A stretch of 64,000 nt of DNA from Pseudolabrys sp035718275 (GTDB lineage: Bacteria > Pseudomonadota > Alphaproteobacteria > Rhizobiales > Xanthobacteraceae), in contig DASTHI010000002.1 in the NCBI GenBank assembly GCA_035718275.1, positions 1 to 64,000 on the forward strand, given 5' to 3'. Below are positions 45,702 to 54,886 of the stretch, in pieces. The position numbers and the translations under genes were made by a program. The notes beneath the pieces were generated by a model that was given only the letters and a program-made list of their open reading frames with translations, was not told the origin of the DNA and did not search any database. How positions within the stretch are numbered: the first letter of the stretch is position 1; the number at the start of each line of letters is the position of its first letter.

Positions 45702-47172
45702 ACCATCCGCTCCGCTGGTCGTCACCGGCAAGCGCGCCAACATCGAAGTCGTGACTGCCGTCGACGAAGCAGCCGAGCGGCTGGGGCTTTCGCCCGGGAT
45801 TGCATTGGCGCAGGCGCATGCGATGAGTCCCAGTATCGAGACAACCGCCGAAGACATTGAAGCAGATGTCGCGCTGCTCGAGTCCATTGCCGACTGGTGC
45901 CTCCGTTACACGCCACTGGTGGCTTGCGATCCCTCTGACGGACTGCTGCTCGACATCACCGGTTGCGCCCATCTTTATGGCGGCGAAACCAGACTTGTCG
46001 CCGATCTCAGTAATCGTCTCGATCGCGCAGGCTTCGCCTATTCGCTTGCCATTGCCGGGACGATCGGCGCTGCCTGGGCCCTCGCACATTTTGGCAAACC
46101 GGGAAGTTATCCCTGCGGGAATGAACGAGCACTGCTTGCACCATTGCCGCTTCCGGCGCTGCGTCTTCCGGCGGACACGGTGGCAGGGCTTGCCCGTGTC
46201 GGCCTCAAGCGCATCGACGACATCCTCGATTTCCCGCGCGCGCCGCTGACCGCGCGCTTCGGATCGCAAGTGCTGAGTCAACTGGATCGCGCTCTCGGAC
46301 TCGAGCATGAGCCGCTCACGCCCAGGCTGCCAGTTGCGCCCTATGTCGCCGAGCAGCGGTTTGCCGAGCCGATCGCACGCGAGGAAGACGTGCTGGCAGT
46401 CACGTTGCGGCTGGCACGGCGGCTGCAAATCGCGCTGGAGCGGCGCGGAGACGGAGCGCGCCGCATCGAGCTGAGCCTCTTCCGGACCGACGGTGTCGTT
46501 CGCCGCATTGCGGCCGGGACCTCGCGGCCCTCGCGCAATCCGGAGGACATCCGTGCTCTTTTCGTTGAACGCTTCGCCGGGCTCAATGATGAACTCGACC
46601 CGGGCTTCGGATTCGACATGGCGCGACTGTCCGTGCTCGTTGCCGAACCCGCGCCTCCCGAACAGATCGGCATCGGCCGCGGCGAAGATACTGCCGAGCT
46701 CTGCCGCCTTGTCGATCGCCTAAGTGCACGGCTCGGCACGCGACGCGTGCGCCGGCTGATCGCGCAGGACAGTCATATTCCGGAGATCGCGGAAACGGCT
46801 TTGCCCGCACAGATGCTCAATGGCGATCACGGGTGGACTGCTTTCCGCAGATACAGGGATGACTCCGAGCTTCCGCCTCGTCCGCTGCGGCTATTGGCGC
46901 GCCCGGAGCCGATCGATGCCGTGGCGGAGGTGCCGGACGGGCCGCCGCTGCGCTTCCGCTGGCGGCGCGCGCTGCACGAAGTGGTTGCCGCCGAAGGTCC
47001 CGAGCGCATCGATGGAGCCTGGTGGAGCGAGCATGGCGGGCCCTCGCGCGACTATTTCCGCGTCGAGGACAGGAGCGGATTGCGATTCTGGCTGTTCCGA
47101 ACCGGGCTCTATCGCGATCTCGCGCAATCAACCGGTGAGCCAAAGTGGTTCATGCACGGGACGTTCGCCTGA
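45622..47172 (+). CDS. imuB: ImuB, Y-family polymerase-like protein
   Basis: A ~516-residue protein related to DinB-type polymerases. The palm and little-finger regions are recognisable (GLLLDITGCAHLYGGETRLV, LAIAGTIGAAWALAHFG, VGLKRIDDILDFPRAPLTAR, FAEPIAREEDVLAVTLRLAR), but the N-terminal strand LSLWLCRLSTDRIARS lacks the catalytic DxD of active Y polymerases, as is usual for ImuB. It acts as the hub joining ImuA, the beta clamp and DnaE2. ATG 45622 overlaps the end of imuA; ATG 45646 is an alternative. Confidence 0.9.
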   Translation: MGNSCSQRMLSLWLCRLSTDRIARSREPSAPLVVTGKRANIEVVTAVDEAAERLGLSPGIALAQAHAMSPSIETTAEDIEADVALLESIADWCLRYTPLVACDPSDGLLLDITGCAHLYGGETRLVADLSNRLDRAGFAYSLAIAGTIGAAWALAHFGKPGSYPCGNERALLAPLPLPALRLPADTVAGLARVGLKRIDDILDFPRAPLTARFGSQVLSQLDRALGLEHEPLTPRLPVAPYVAEQRFAEPIAREEDVLAVTLRLARRLQIALERRGDGARRIELSLFRTDGVVRRIAAGTSRPSRNPEDIRALFVERFAGLNDELDPGFGFDMARLSVLVAEPAPPEQIGIGRGEDTAELCRLVDRLSARLGTRRVRRLIAQDSHIPEIAETALPAQMLNGDHGWTAFRRYRDDSELPPRPLRLLARPEPIDAVAEVPDGPPLRFRWRRALHEVVAAEGPERIDGAWWSEHGGPSRDYFRVEDRSGLRFWLFRTGLYRDLAQSTGEPKWFMHGTFA

Positions 47173-47216
47173 CTTGTTCTGAATCATTCGGAGCGCAAGC
47201 ACCCGAATGAAAATCG

Positions 47217-50200
47217 ATGGGTATCATGCGTTACATCGAGTTTGCCGTTGCATCCAACTTTTCCTTTCTGCGCGGAGCTTCGCATCCGGAGGAACTGATG
47301 GTGCAGGCCGCTCATCTCGGCCTCGCCGGCATAGGTTTATGCGATCGCAACTCGGTCGCCGGCGTGGTGCGCGCGCATCTGGCCAAGCGCGAACAAAACT
47401 TGCCATTGCGCTATCACCCAGGTGCCCGGCTCGTCTTCGCCGACGGCACGCCCGATATCCTCGCCTATCCACGCACGCGCGCAGGCTGGGGAAGACTGAC
47501 TCGGCTGCTCACGCTGGGAAACCTTCGTGCCAGAAAAGGCGAATGCATCCTGCGCCTCGATGATCTGCTGTCACATATTTTCGGGCTTGAGTTGGTCGTC
47601 ATGGACAAATGTACCGCCTCGCTTTCTCCCCAAAGGCAAAGATCGGAAGAAAGCCTGCGCAAGGCTATAAAAAATCGGAACGCCCTCCATCCCTCCGGAG
47701 AGAAGAGACCGCGCAACGCGGATCAAATGATAAATCTGCTCTCCGCGCTTGGCTCCATGGCTCCCCAACGCGTGCGCCTCGCCGCCTCCATGCTCTATCA
47801 GGGCCGCGACGGCGCCCGGCTGCAACGCACGAACGAGCTTGCGCACGCCGCCGGTATCCCCCTCATTGCTGTCAATGACGTGCTTTATCACCACCCCGAC
47901 CGGCGGCGGCTCGCTGACGTGCTCACTTGCATCCGGGAGAAAACCACGATCGATGCCGCCGGCCGGAAACTCGCCGCGAATGCCGAACGGCATCTCAAAC
48001 CGCCGCAGGAAATCCTGCGCCTGTTCCGCGCATTGCCGGAAGCGGTCGAGGAAACCGTCGCACTCAGTGACGCGCTTTCCTTCTCGCTAGACGAATTGCG
48101 CTACGAATATCCTGACGAGACGATCGAGGGATTCGACACCGCCCAGGATGCGCTGGTGTATCTCACCTATGAAGGTGCTACCCACCGCTATCCGCAGGGC
48201 CTTCCCGCCAAGGTGCGTGCCAATCTCGAGCATGAGCTGAAGCTGATTGCTCAACTCGAATATGCGCCCTACTTCCTGACCGTCCATGACATCGTGCGCT
48301 ATGCGCGTGAGAAGGGCATTCTCTGTCAGGGCCGGGGTTCGGCTGCCAATTCGGCAGTCTGCTTCTGCCTCGGCATCACGGAGGTTGATCCGGATCGCGC
48401 GGATCTCCTGTTCGAGCGATTCATCTCGCCTGAAAGGCGCGAGCCGCCCGATATCGATGTGGATTTCGAGCACGAGAGGCGCGAGGAAGTCATTCAATAT
48501 ATCTACGGAAAATACGGCCGTGAGCGTGCAGGCATTGCCGCCACCGTGATCTCGTATCGCGGCCGATCGGCGATCCGCGAGGTCGGCAAGGCCTTCGGCT
48601 TGAGCGAGGACGCCATTGGCGCCCTGTCATCATCCATTTGGGGCGGCGGTGGCGGTGCTGTTTCCAGGGAGGCCGTCGTCCGGACGGGATTAGACCCGCA
48701 AAGCCGGCGCATGCGTCAGATTATTGCACTTGCCCACGAGATCAACGGCTTCCCACGCCATCTCTCCCAGCATGTCGGTGGCTTCGTCATCACGCGCAGC
48801 CAACTCGATGAAGTGGTGCCGATCGGCAACGCCGCCATGGATGATCGTACCTTTGTCGAATGGGACAAGGATGATCTTGACGCGCTCGGAATCCTGAAAA
48901 TCGACGTGCTCGGTCTCGGCATGCTGTCGTGCATTCGCAAGGCGCTCGATCTGGTTGAAAAACATTATGGCAAACGCCTGAGCCTCGCCACGATCCCTGC
49001 CGAGGATCCGGCGGTCTACCGAATGCTCTGCCGCGCGGATTCGCTCGGCGTATTCCAGGTGGAAAGCCGGGCGCAGATGACGATGCTGCCGCGCCTTCAG
49101 CCTAGGAATTTCTACGATCTGGTCATTGAAGTCGCAATTGTGCGGCCTGGCCCGATCCAGGGCGACATGGTCCATCCCTATTTGCGCCGCCGGCGCGGAG
49201 AGGAAGAAGTCACTTATCCCTCCAGAGAGCTGGAAGCGGTATTGCGCAAAACCCTAGGCGTGCCGCTCTTTCAGGAGCAGGCGATGAAGATTGCCATTGT
49301 CGCCGCGGGTTTCACCCCTTCCGAAGCCGACAAACTTCGCCGCGCCATGGCGACTTTCAAGCGCGTCGGCACGATCGGGACCTTCCAGCGCAAGATGATC
49401 GAAGGAATGCTCGCCAACGGCTACCAACGCGAGTTCGCCGAACGCTGCTTCCAGCAGATCGAGGGTTTCGGCGAGTACGGTTTTCCCGAAAGTCACGCGG
49501 CAAGCTTTGCGCTACTGGTCTATGCCTCCGCCTGGCTCAAATGCCACTATCCCGATGTCTTCGCTGCCGCACTGCTCAATGCGCAGCCCATGGGCTTTTA
49601 TGCGCCGGCGCAGATCGTGCGCGATGCCCGCGAGCATGGCGTCGAAGTACGCCCGCCCGACGTCAATCACTCGTCATGGGACGCGACGCTCGAAGGAGGC
49701 CCGCGAGCGTCCGATCGCCTGCATCAATTGCATCGCGAGATGCATGATGACGTGCATAGCATGCACGCAGTGCGTCTTGGCCTGCGCGAGATCAAGGCAC
49801 TAAAGGAAAAGGATGCAAAGTTGATCGTAGACCGACGCGTCCGGTTGTCATGGCCGGGCTCGCCCGGGCCATCTCTTCTCGAGTCCCGTGAAGACGTGGA
49901 TAGTCGGCACAAGGCGGGGCATGACGAAATTATCGGTGCCTACGATTCTGTGCGCGATGTCTGGCTGCGCACCGGGCTTTCGTCCCGCGTGCTCGAGCGC
50001 CTGGCGGATGCCGATGCTTTCGGCTCGCTGGGCCTGCCCCGCCGTGAGGCGCTCTGGGCCGCCAAGGCTCTGGGCCGCGTGGGGGACCGTAACGATAACC
50101 TGCCGTTGTTCGCGGGTGGCCAACGGGATCAGGACACCGCGAATGACAGGCTTGGCGAGCCCGACGTTTGCCTTCCCCCCATGCTGATCGGCGAGGAAGT

Positions 50201-50777
50201 CATCAACGATTATCGTTTCCTGCACCTGTCGCTGCGCGCGCATCCAGCGCAGTTCCTGCGGCGCGATCTCGATGCCAAGGGCATCCAGCGAAACGAATTG
50301 CTGCGTAGCCTCACGAACAATACCCGTGTGCGTATTTCCGGCCTGGTCACCTGCCGGCAGAGGCCAGGCTCTGCCAATGGCGTGGTATTCATGACGATCG
50401 AGGATGAAACCGCCGTGGCCAACGTGATCGTATGGCCGAAGGTCTTCGAACGTCTCCGCCCCGTGGTCCTCGGGGCTCGATATGTGTCCGTCAGCGGACC
50501 AATGCAGGAGGAGGCCGGCGTCATCCACGTCATCGCCGAGCAGATCGAGGACTTCACGCCTTTTCTCACGCGGCTGGCTGAACGTGGCGGCGAGATCGAT
50601 GGATTGGCCCGCTGTGATGAAGTGCGCCGTCCAATCGAGGAGCAGCGTGAAGCGCGTCTACTCGGCGGCCGACAAAATCGGCTGCTTCGCCTGATGCGTG
50701 AAATGCCTGAGCTTGCCGCCGATCTCGACGTTCCCGCCCGCGGCTCGGCGCATGGGCCGAGCCGCCGCGCGGTCTGA
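47217..50777 (+). CDS. dnaE2: Error-prone DNA polymerase DnaE2 (ImuC)
   Basis: A 1186-residue C-family polymerase, the translesion enzyme of the SOS mutasome. PHP domain at the start (YIEFAVASNFSFLRGASHPE), polymerase catalytic aspartates in PPDIDVDFEHERR near residues 411-417, then VIEVAIVRPGPIQGDMVHPY, FQEQAMKIAIVAAGFTPSEA, and a C-terminal OB-fold region (ISGLVTCRQRPGSANGVVFM). Length is above the usual ~1080-1130 because of two extra stretches: ~40 residues after LELVVMDKC (47610-47725) and ~33 residues at 49840-49940 matching a palindromic repeat. The frame is intact. Alternative ATG at 47226. Confidence 0.95.
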   Translation: MGIMRYIEFAVASNFSFLRGASHPEELMVQAAHLGLAGIGLCDRNSVAGVVRAHLAKREQNLPLRYHPGARLVFADGTPDILAYPRTRAGWGRLTRLLTLGNLRARKGECILRLDDLLSHIFGLELVVMDKCTASLSPQRQRSEESLRKAIKNRNALHPSGEKRPRNADQMINLLSALGSMAPQRVRLAASMLYQGRDGARLQRTNELAHAAGIPLIAVNDVLYHHPDRRRLADVLTCIREKTTIDAAGRKLAANAERHLKPPQEILRLFRALPEAVEETVALSDALSFSLDELRYEYPDETIEGFDTAQDALVYLTYEGATHRYPQGLPAKVRANLEHELKLIAQLEYAPYFLTVHDIVRYAREKGILCQGRGSAANSAVCFCLGITEVDPDRADLLFERFISPERREPPDIDVDFEHERREEVIQYIYGKYGRERAGIAATVISYRGRSAIREVGKAFGLSEDAIGALSSSIWGGGGGAVSREAVVRTGLDPQSRRMRQIIALAHEINGFPRHLSQHVGGFVITRSQLDEVVPIGNAAMDDRTFVEWDKDDLDALGILKIDVLGLGMLSCIRKALDLVEKHYGKRLSLATIPAEDPAVYRMLCRADSLGVFQVESRAQMTMLPRLQPRNFYDLVIEVAIVRPGPIQGDMVHPYLRRRRGEEEVTYPSRELEAVLRKTLGVPLFQEQAMKIAIVAAGFTPSEADKLRRAMATFKRVGTIGTFQRKMIEGMLANGYQREFAERCFQQIEGFGEYGFPESHAASFALLVYASAWLKCHYPDVFAAALLNAQPMGFYAPAQIVRDAREHGVEVRPPDVNHSSWDATLEGGPRASDRLHQLHREMHDDVHSMHAVRLGLREIKALKEKDAKLIVDRRVRLSWPGSPGPSLLESREDVDSRHKAGHDEIIGAYDSVRDVWLRTGLSSRVLERLADADAFGSLGLPRREALWAAKALGRVGDRNDNLPLFAGGQRDQDTANDRLGEPDVCLPPMLIGEEVINDYRFLHLSLRAHPAQFLRRDLDAKGIQRNELLRSLTNNTRVRISGLVTCRQRPGSANGVVFMTIEDETAVANVIVWPKVFERLRPVVLGARYVSVSGPMQEEAGVIHVIAEQIEDFTPFLTRLAERGGEIDGLARCDEVRRPIEEQREARLLGGRQNRLLRLMREMPELAADLDVPARGSAHGPSRRAV
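47610..47725 (+). repeat. Extra stretch in the DnaE2 PHP domain, possible repeat insertion
   Basis: Codes for a Ser/Arg/Lys-rich segment (SLSPQRQRSEESLRKAIKNR) absent from typical DnaE2. Composition differs from the flanking hydrophobic core sequence. Only a small hairpin (GCCTGCGCAAGGC) is evident, so its origin is less clear than the other insertions. Confidence 0.4.
49847..49925 (+). repeat. 79-bp palindromic interspersed repeat inserted in dnaE2
   Basis: Ends GTCATGGCCGGGC ... GGCGGGGCATGAC with an inner hairpin (ATGGCCGGGC / GCCCGGGCCAT). The complement reads GTCATGCCCCGCCTTGTGCC and ATCCACGTCTTCACGGGACT, the familiar rhizobial 'MPGLVPGIHVF' interspersed repeat. It is read in frame as ~33 extra residues between DAKLIVD and AYDSVRDVW. 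Confidence 0.8.
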
Positions 50778-51401
50778 TCACATCGCGGGAGCGACGCTCC
50801 GCCCCACATACATTGTCTTGGCAAGAATTGACCCGTCCGACTGCTTCTCCCAGCCGAAGATGATGAGTTGCGCTCCCGGCTTGATCTCGTCCTTCTTGCC
50901 CGGGGCAGCGGCCGCAATCACCGTCTGTGGTGTGACGATAATCTTCTTCTCGCCCTCCTTGTATTTTACCGTGAGGTTTTCGCCATCATTGGATTTCACC
51001 ATGCTGGTCACATATGCATTGGTCATGGTGCTATTTGGGCGCGCATCCCACGGACCGTGCCGGTCGGGAACAACGCCGCGCTGAGCTGGCAGGAAAATGT
51101 GGATCGAGAACGCTTCTATGCTGCCGTCCGGCTTCGGCATGCCGGCGATCCCGATGAAACTGTCGTTCTTGATATCGGCCAGCGAAGCCTTCTCGAGCGC
51201 CGAAACGCGCGCGCCATCAGCCAGCTTGATGTTGAGCATGCTGCCGTCGCGCGACTTCAGCGACAGCATGTTGCCGTCAACCTTCTCGACCTGTCCGCGG
51301 ATGCGGCCCGGTTGCTGCGCATAGGCCGCCGTCACGACCATGACAAACGCGACTGCGGCAGCGACTGTTCGCAGCATGCTGTTCGAATTCAAGTTGTACA
51401 T
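50778..51401 (-). CDS. Exported hypothetical protein (DUF5666-like)
   Basis: A 207-residue protein with a signal peptide (SMLRTVAAAVAFVMVVTAAY, cleavage after AYA near residue 28). The mature part has repeated OB-like strands: RIRGQVEKVDGNMLSLKSRD, GSMLNIKLADGARVSA, then a second similar half NAYVTSMVKSNDGENLTVKY. This arrangement resembles DUF5666-type periplasmic proteins. Function unknown. Its stop directly abuts the stop of dnaE2. The ATG at 51401 follows GGGAGGACATTCAG. Confidence 0.7.
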   Translation of the reverse strand: MYNLNSNSMLRTVAAAVAFVMVVTAAYAQQPGRIRGQVEKVDGNMLSLKSRDGSMLNIKLADGARVSALEKASLADIKNDSFIGIAGMPKPDGSIEAFSIHIFLPAQRGVVPDRHGPWDARPNSTMTNAYVTSMVKSNDGENLTVKYKEGEKKIIVTPQTVIAAAAPGKKDEIKPGAQLIIFGWEKQSDGSILAKTMYVGRSVAPAM

Positions 51402-51488
51402 TCTGAATGTCCTCCCAACTGTTCCGGCATCTTGGCATACTCAATCAGCCGCTAACCCCAATGCAGGAAGTATATTCCGTACCCGCGC

Positions 51489-52328
51489 TCAATTCTTGCT
51501 GAGCAGGTCAGCTTCGACCAGCGACCGCAGTTCCGGTGTCACTTCCGGCCGTACGCCGAACCACAATTTAAAGCCGCGCACCGCTTGATGAAGAAGCATG
51601 CCAAGCCCGTCAGCCGTACGCAGACCGCGCGCGCGAGCCGCCGCCAGGAGAGCGGTCTCGAGCGGCGCGTACACGAGATCAGCCACCACGAGGGAGGCAG
51701 GACAGCGCAGATTGATCTCCAACGGCGGCTGCCCAACCATGCCAAGTGTGGTGGTGTTGACCAGTAACCCCGCACCGCCGAGCAGACCGGTCGTTTCCTC
51801 CCACCCGGCTACATTGACCTGCGTGCCAAACTTTTTCTTCAGCGCCTGCGCACGCGCGATCGTGCGGTTGATCACATACACGCGCGCGACGTCGCGCTGG
51901 AGCAATGCGAATATGACGGCACGAGCGCCACCGCCGGCGCCGAGCACCACGGCAGACTCAAGGCCACGGTCCCAGCCTGGCGCCATCGCATCGAGATTGG
52001 CAAGAAAACCCTCCACGTCAGTGTTTGTCGAACGCAAGGTCCCATCATCGTACCAGAGCGTATTTGCTGCGCCGACTGCGCGTGCCCGATCATCCGGTTG
52101 CGACAGCTTGAGAGCGGCCTCCTTGTGCGGCACCGTTATGTTTGCGCCCACATAGCCGTTGTCGCGCAGATTCTGGATAAAGCCTGCGAATTTTTCAGGC
52201 GGCACCGCCTCACGGCGGTATTCGGCATCCAGATTGTGCTGCTTGATCCAGTAGTTGTGTATGAGCGGCGAACGCGAGTGTCCCGCAGGCCAGGCGATGA
52301 CACAAACCGCCTTATGTTCACTCCTCAT
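51489..52328 (-). CDS. aroE: Shikimate dehydrogenase
   Basis: A 279-residue NADP enzyme reducing 3-dehydroshikimate. Shikimate-binding residues are in PAGHSRSPLIHNYWIKQ, the catalytic lysine in GANITVPHKEAAL, Asn/Asp in AANTLWYDDG and STNTDVEGFLANL, and the nucleotide loop in AVVLGAGGGARAVIFALLQR followed by INRTIARAQ. The start at 52328 (MRSEHKAVCVIAWPAGHS) is chosen; the longer frame is not homologous. It faces away from the catabolic region. In a genome with another aroE it could be a quinate/shikimate paralogue. Confidence 0.9.
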   Translation of the reverse strand: MRSEHKAVCVIAWPAGHSRSPLIHNYWIKQHNLDAEYRREAVPPEKFAGFIQNLRDNGYVGANITVPHKEAALKLSQPDDRARAVGAANTLWYDDGTLRSTNTDVEGFLANLDAMAPGWDRGLESAVVLGAGGGARAVIFALLQRDVARVYVINRTIARAQALKKKFGTQVNVAGWEETTGLLGGAGLLVNTTTLGMVGQPPLEINLRCPASLVVADLVYAPLETALLAAARARGLRTADGLGMLLHQAVRGFKLWFGVRPEVTPELRSLVEADLLSKN

Positions 52329-52498
52329 CGATCGGCACAAGTCCCGTTGCGAGCAGGGTTGTACATTGCGCTCCACCCGGCGTCGGGTGCATGTATTCTG
52401 CGCTTCGAAGCCAGTCAACGTTTGCAGCCGGTATCTTTGCGGCTACATGGTCTGTCCGTCCGGTATGACCAAAGGTCAGCGGAGAGCAGTAGAAATAC

Positions 52499-53404
52499 AT
52501 GAAATCGATTTTCATCGACTGCAATGATCAGCTTGCGCCGGTGTGGCAGAAGGTCTTACGGCCGGACGACCCTCCCATCGACGTCAATCGCGAGGCTTTC
52601 GCACGCGATGAATTGCCACGCGTGCTAAAAGGCTACGACATCGCGCTGGACGATCATTCCTACATGCCGACCGAGCTGGTCGCGCAGTGCCCTTCGCTCA
52701 AACACATCGTTTTTCTCGGAACCGGCGCGGCGAGCTACATGAATATCGGGGAACTGGCTGCGCGTGGCGTAAAAGTGCACACAATCAAGGGCTATGGCGA
52801 TACCGCAGTAGCAGAGCACACGATAGCGCTGATGTTCGCCGCAGCACGCGACATCGCCCGCATGGACCGTGAGGTACGGTCTCGCATCTGGACGCCACAG
52901 GAAGGCATGCAGCTTTTCGGCAAGACCCTGGGCGTGATTGGGCTCGGCGGAATAGGTGCCGAGGTGACGCGGATCGCCAAAGGCATCGGCATGGATGTGA
53001 TCGCGTACAACCGCACGCCGCGCGCCGATGCATCCGCCCCGATTGTCGATATCGACACGCTGCTATCAAGATCCGATGTCGTGTCGATGAACTTGGTGCT
53101 CAACGAGGAAACGAAAGGCTTTCTCGGCAGAGAGCGGATTGCGCGGATGAAACCGGGTGTGATTTTGGTGAACACCGCGCGCGGAGCCCTGATCGATGAA
53201 GATGCGTTGATCGATGCATTGCGTAGCGGCCATATCCGTCATGCCGGGCTTGACGTCTTTCATGCCGAACCTCTGAAGCCGGATCACCCGATCGCGAAAT
53301 TGCCGAACGTCACACTAACCTCGCATGCCGCCTTTCGTACGCTCGAAGCGTCGATGAAGCTGCTCCGTCGCGCCATCGACATTGTGAAAACAATCGTCGG
53401 TTGA
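52499..53404 (+). CDS. D-isomer-specific 2-hydroxyacid dehydrogenase
   Basis: A 301-residue NAD(P)-dependent dehydrogenase. NAD motif TLGVIGLGGIGAEVTRIAKG, catalytic Arg in NTARGALIDEDAL, Glu in FHAEPLKPDHP and His in LTSHAAFRTLEAS are present. The substrate could be a hydroxypyruvate-, glyoxylate- or phosphoglycerate-like 2-keto acid. It precedes the molybdenum hydroxylase genes by 135 bp on the same strand and may belong to the same pathway. Substrate not assignable. Confidence 0.85.
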   Translation: MKSIFIDCNDQLAPVWQKVLRPDDPPIDVNREAFARDELPRVLKGYDIALDDHSYMPTELVAQCPSLKHIVFLGTGAASYMNIGELAARGVKVHTIKGYGDTAVAEHTIALMFAAARDIARMDREVRSRIWTPQEGMQLFGKTLGVIGLGGIGAEVTRIAKGIGMDVIAYNRTPRADASAPIVDIDTLLSRSDVVSMNLVLNEETKGFLGRERIARMKPGVILVNTARGALIDEDALIDALRSGHIRHAGLDVFHAEPLKPDHPIAKLPNVTLTSHAAFRTLEASMKLLRRAIDIVKTIVG

Positions 53405-53539
53405 CGCCCCAGATTGCCCAGAAACCGTTCGGCGTGCTGTTCCCATATGCGGTGCGGAACGCGACCTGGCGAACGGGACCCCGCATTGACGTGATCGCGT
53501 TCCCGGTCACAATACAAAAAAAAGACAGGGGGAGGACAC

Positions 53540-54376
53540 GTGAAGCCGTCGCCTTTCGCATACAACAAGGCGCGATCGCTCGACGAGGCGGTCAGCCTGC
53601 TCGGCAGCGGAGACGCAAAACTGCTTGCCGGCGGGCAAAGCCTGATCGCCACGCTGAACATGCGGCTGTCATCTCCCGCTATGCTCATCGACATCAATGG
53701 CATCGTCGGGCTTGACGGTATTTGCAGAGCCGATGGCAGCGTCGAGATCGGCGCATTGGCTCGGCATGCCCAAGTCGAATATTCGGACGTGATTGCAAGA
53801 GACGCCCCGCTGATCGCTCGGGCGATGCCACATATCGGTCATCCTGCCATCCGCAATCGAGGTACATTCGGAGGCTCAATCGCCTTTGCCGATCCGGCGG
53901 CAGAACTACCGGCCTGCCTGCTGGCGCTTGACGGAGAGATTGAAGCAACGGGACCGAAAGGCAGACGGACAATCAAGGCGCAGGATTTTTTCAAGGGATT
54001 GTTCGAGACAGCGCTCGGTCCGCAGGACGTTCTCACCGGCATTCGCATACCAGTCGCGACCAACGAGACGCGCATCGGCTTCGCAGAATTGGCGCGCCGG
54101 CACGGCGATTATGCGATCGTCGGACTGGCGGCATGTGCGCGTGCCGATGGCAAGGGACTTTCCGACGTGCGCCTCGCCTATTTCGGGGTCGGCAACGTTC
54201 CCGTACGTGCGAGGAAGGCGGAGGCTGCGCTCACCCACGGTGACGTCGAACGAGCCGTTGCTGCGCTCGACCTCGATCCACCCGACGACGTCCAAGCCAC
54301 GGGAAAAGTGAAGAAACATCTCGCCGGTGTGCTACTCCGGCGCGTTGCCCATCAATTGATGGAGCCAGCCCGATGA
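53540..54376 (+). CDS. Molybdenum hydroxylase FAD-binding subunit (CoxM-like)
   Basis: A 278-residue medium subunit of the xanthine dehydrogenase/CO dehydrogenase family, carrying FAD. The pyrophosphate-binding motif LLAGGQSLIATLNMRL and IGHPAIRNRGTFGGSIAFAD are typical, as is the C-terminal segment RLAYFGVGNVPVRARKAEAA. It starts at a GTG after GGGGGAGGA and overlaps the next subunit by four bases (ATGA). With the following two genes it forms a complete three-subunit enzyme. Confidence 0.92.
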   Translation: MKPSPFAYNKARSLDEAVSLLGSGDAKLLAGGQSLIATLNMRLSSPAMLIDINGIVGLDGICRADGSVEIGALARHAQVEYSDVIARDAPLIARAMPHIGHPAIRNRGTFGGSIAFADPAAELPACLLALDGEIEATGPKGRRTIKAQDFFKGLFETALGPQDVLTGIRIPVATNETRIGFAELARRHGDYAIVGLAACARADGKGLSDVRLAYFGVGNVPVRARKAEAALTHGDVERAVAALDLDPPDDVQATGKVKKHLAGVLLRRVAHQLMEPAR

Positions 54377-54864
54377 GCGATCACGCTGTCGAAGTTTCGA
54401 TGATCGTCAATGGCGAGCGCCTGCGCCAGCGGGTAGACCCACGTAGGACACTGGTAGATTTCCTGCGGGAGGATTTGGCATTGACCGGCAGCCACGTCGG
54501 CTGCGAGCACGGTGTCTGCGGCGCCTGCACCGTGCGGGTGAACGGTGAGATCGTGCGCGGCTGCCTCATGCTCGCCGTTCAGTGCGACGGCGCCGAGGTG
54601 GAGACGATCGAAGGTCTTTCCGATTCGGGCGAAGTCGCCGATCTGCAGTCCGCGTTCGAGCAGCGAAACGCGCTGCAGTGCGGCTTTTGTACGCCAGGCA
54701 TGATCACCGCCGCGCAAGACCTTCTTAAGCGATCAGCCCGCGTCCCTTCGCGGGACGCCATCCGTAATCACTTGTCGGGCAATTACTGTCGTTGCACCGG
54801 ATATCACGCGATCGTCGATGCCGTTGAAGCGGTGGCACAGCAGCGGGCGAGCGGCAGGAAATGA
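54373..54864 (+). CDS. Molybdenum hydroxylase [2Fe-2S] subunit (CoxS-like)
   Basis: A 163-residue small subunit with two [2Fe-2S] clusters. The ferredoxin-like cluster uses cysteines in GSHVGCEHGVCGACTVRVNG and a later Cys (VRGC). The second cluster has Cys in QCGFCTPGM and GNYCRCTGYHAIV. It passes electrons from the Mo cofactor to FAD. It overlaps the FAD subunit and lies 22 bp before the large subunit. Confidence 0.94.
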   Translation: MSDHAVEVSMIVNGERLRQRVDPRRTLVDFLREDLALTGSHVGCEHGVCGACTVRVNGEIVRGCLMLAVQCDGAEVETIEGLSDSGEVADLQSAFEQRNALQCGFCTPGMITAAQDLLKRSARVPSRDAIRNHLSGNYCRCTGYHAIVDAVEAVAQQRASGRK

Positions 54865-54886
54865 AACAGGGGCAACCGCTATTGCA

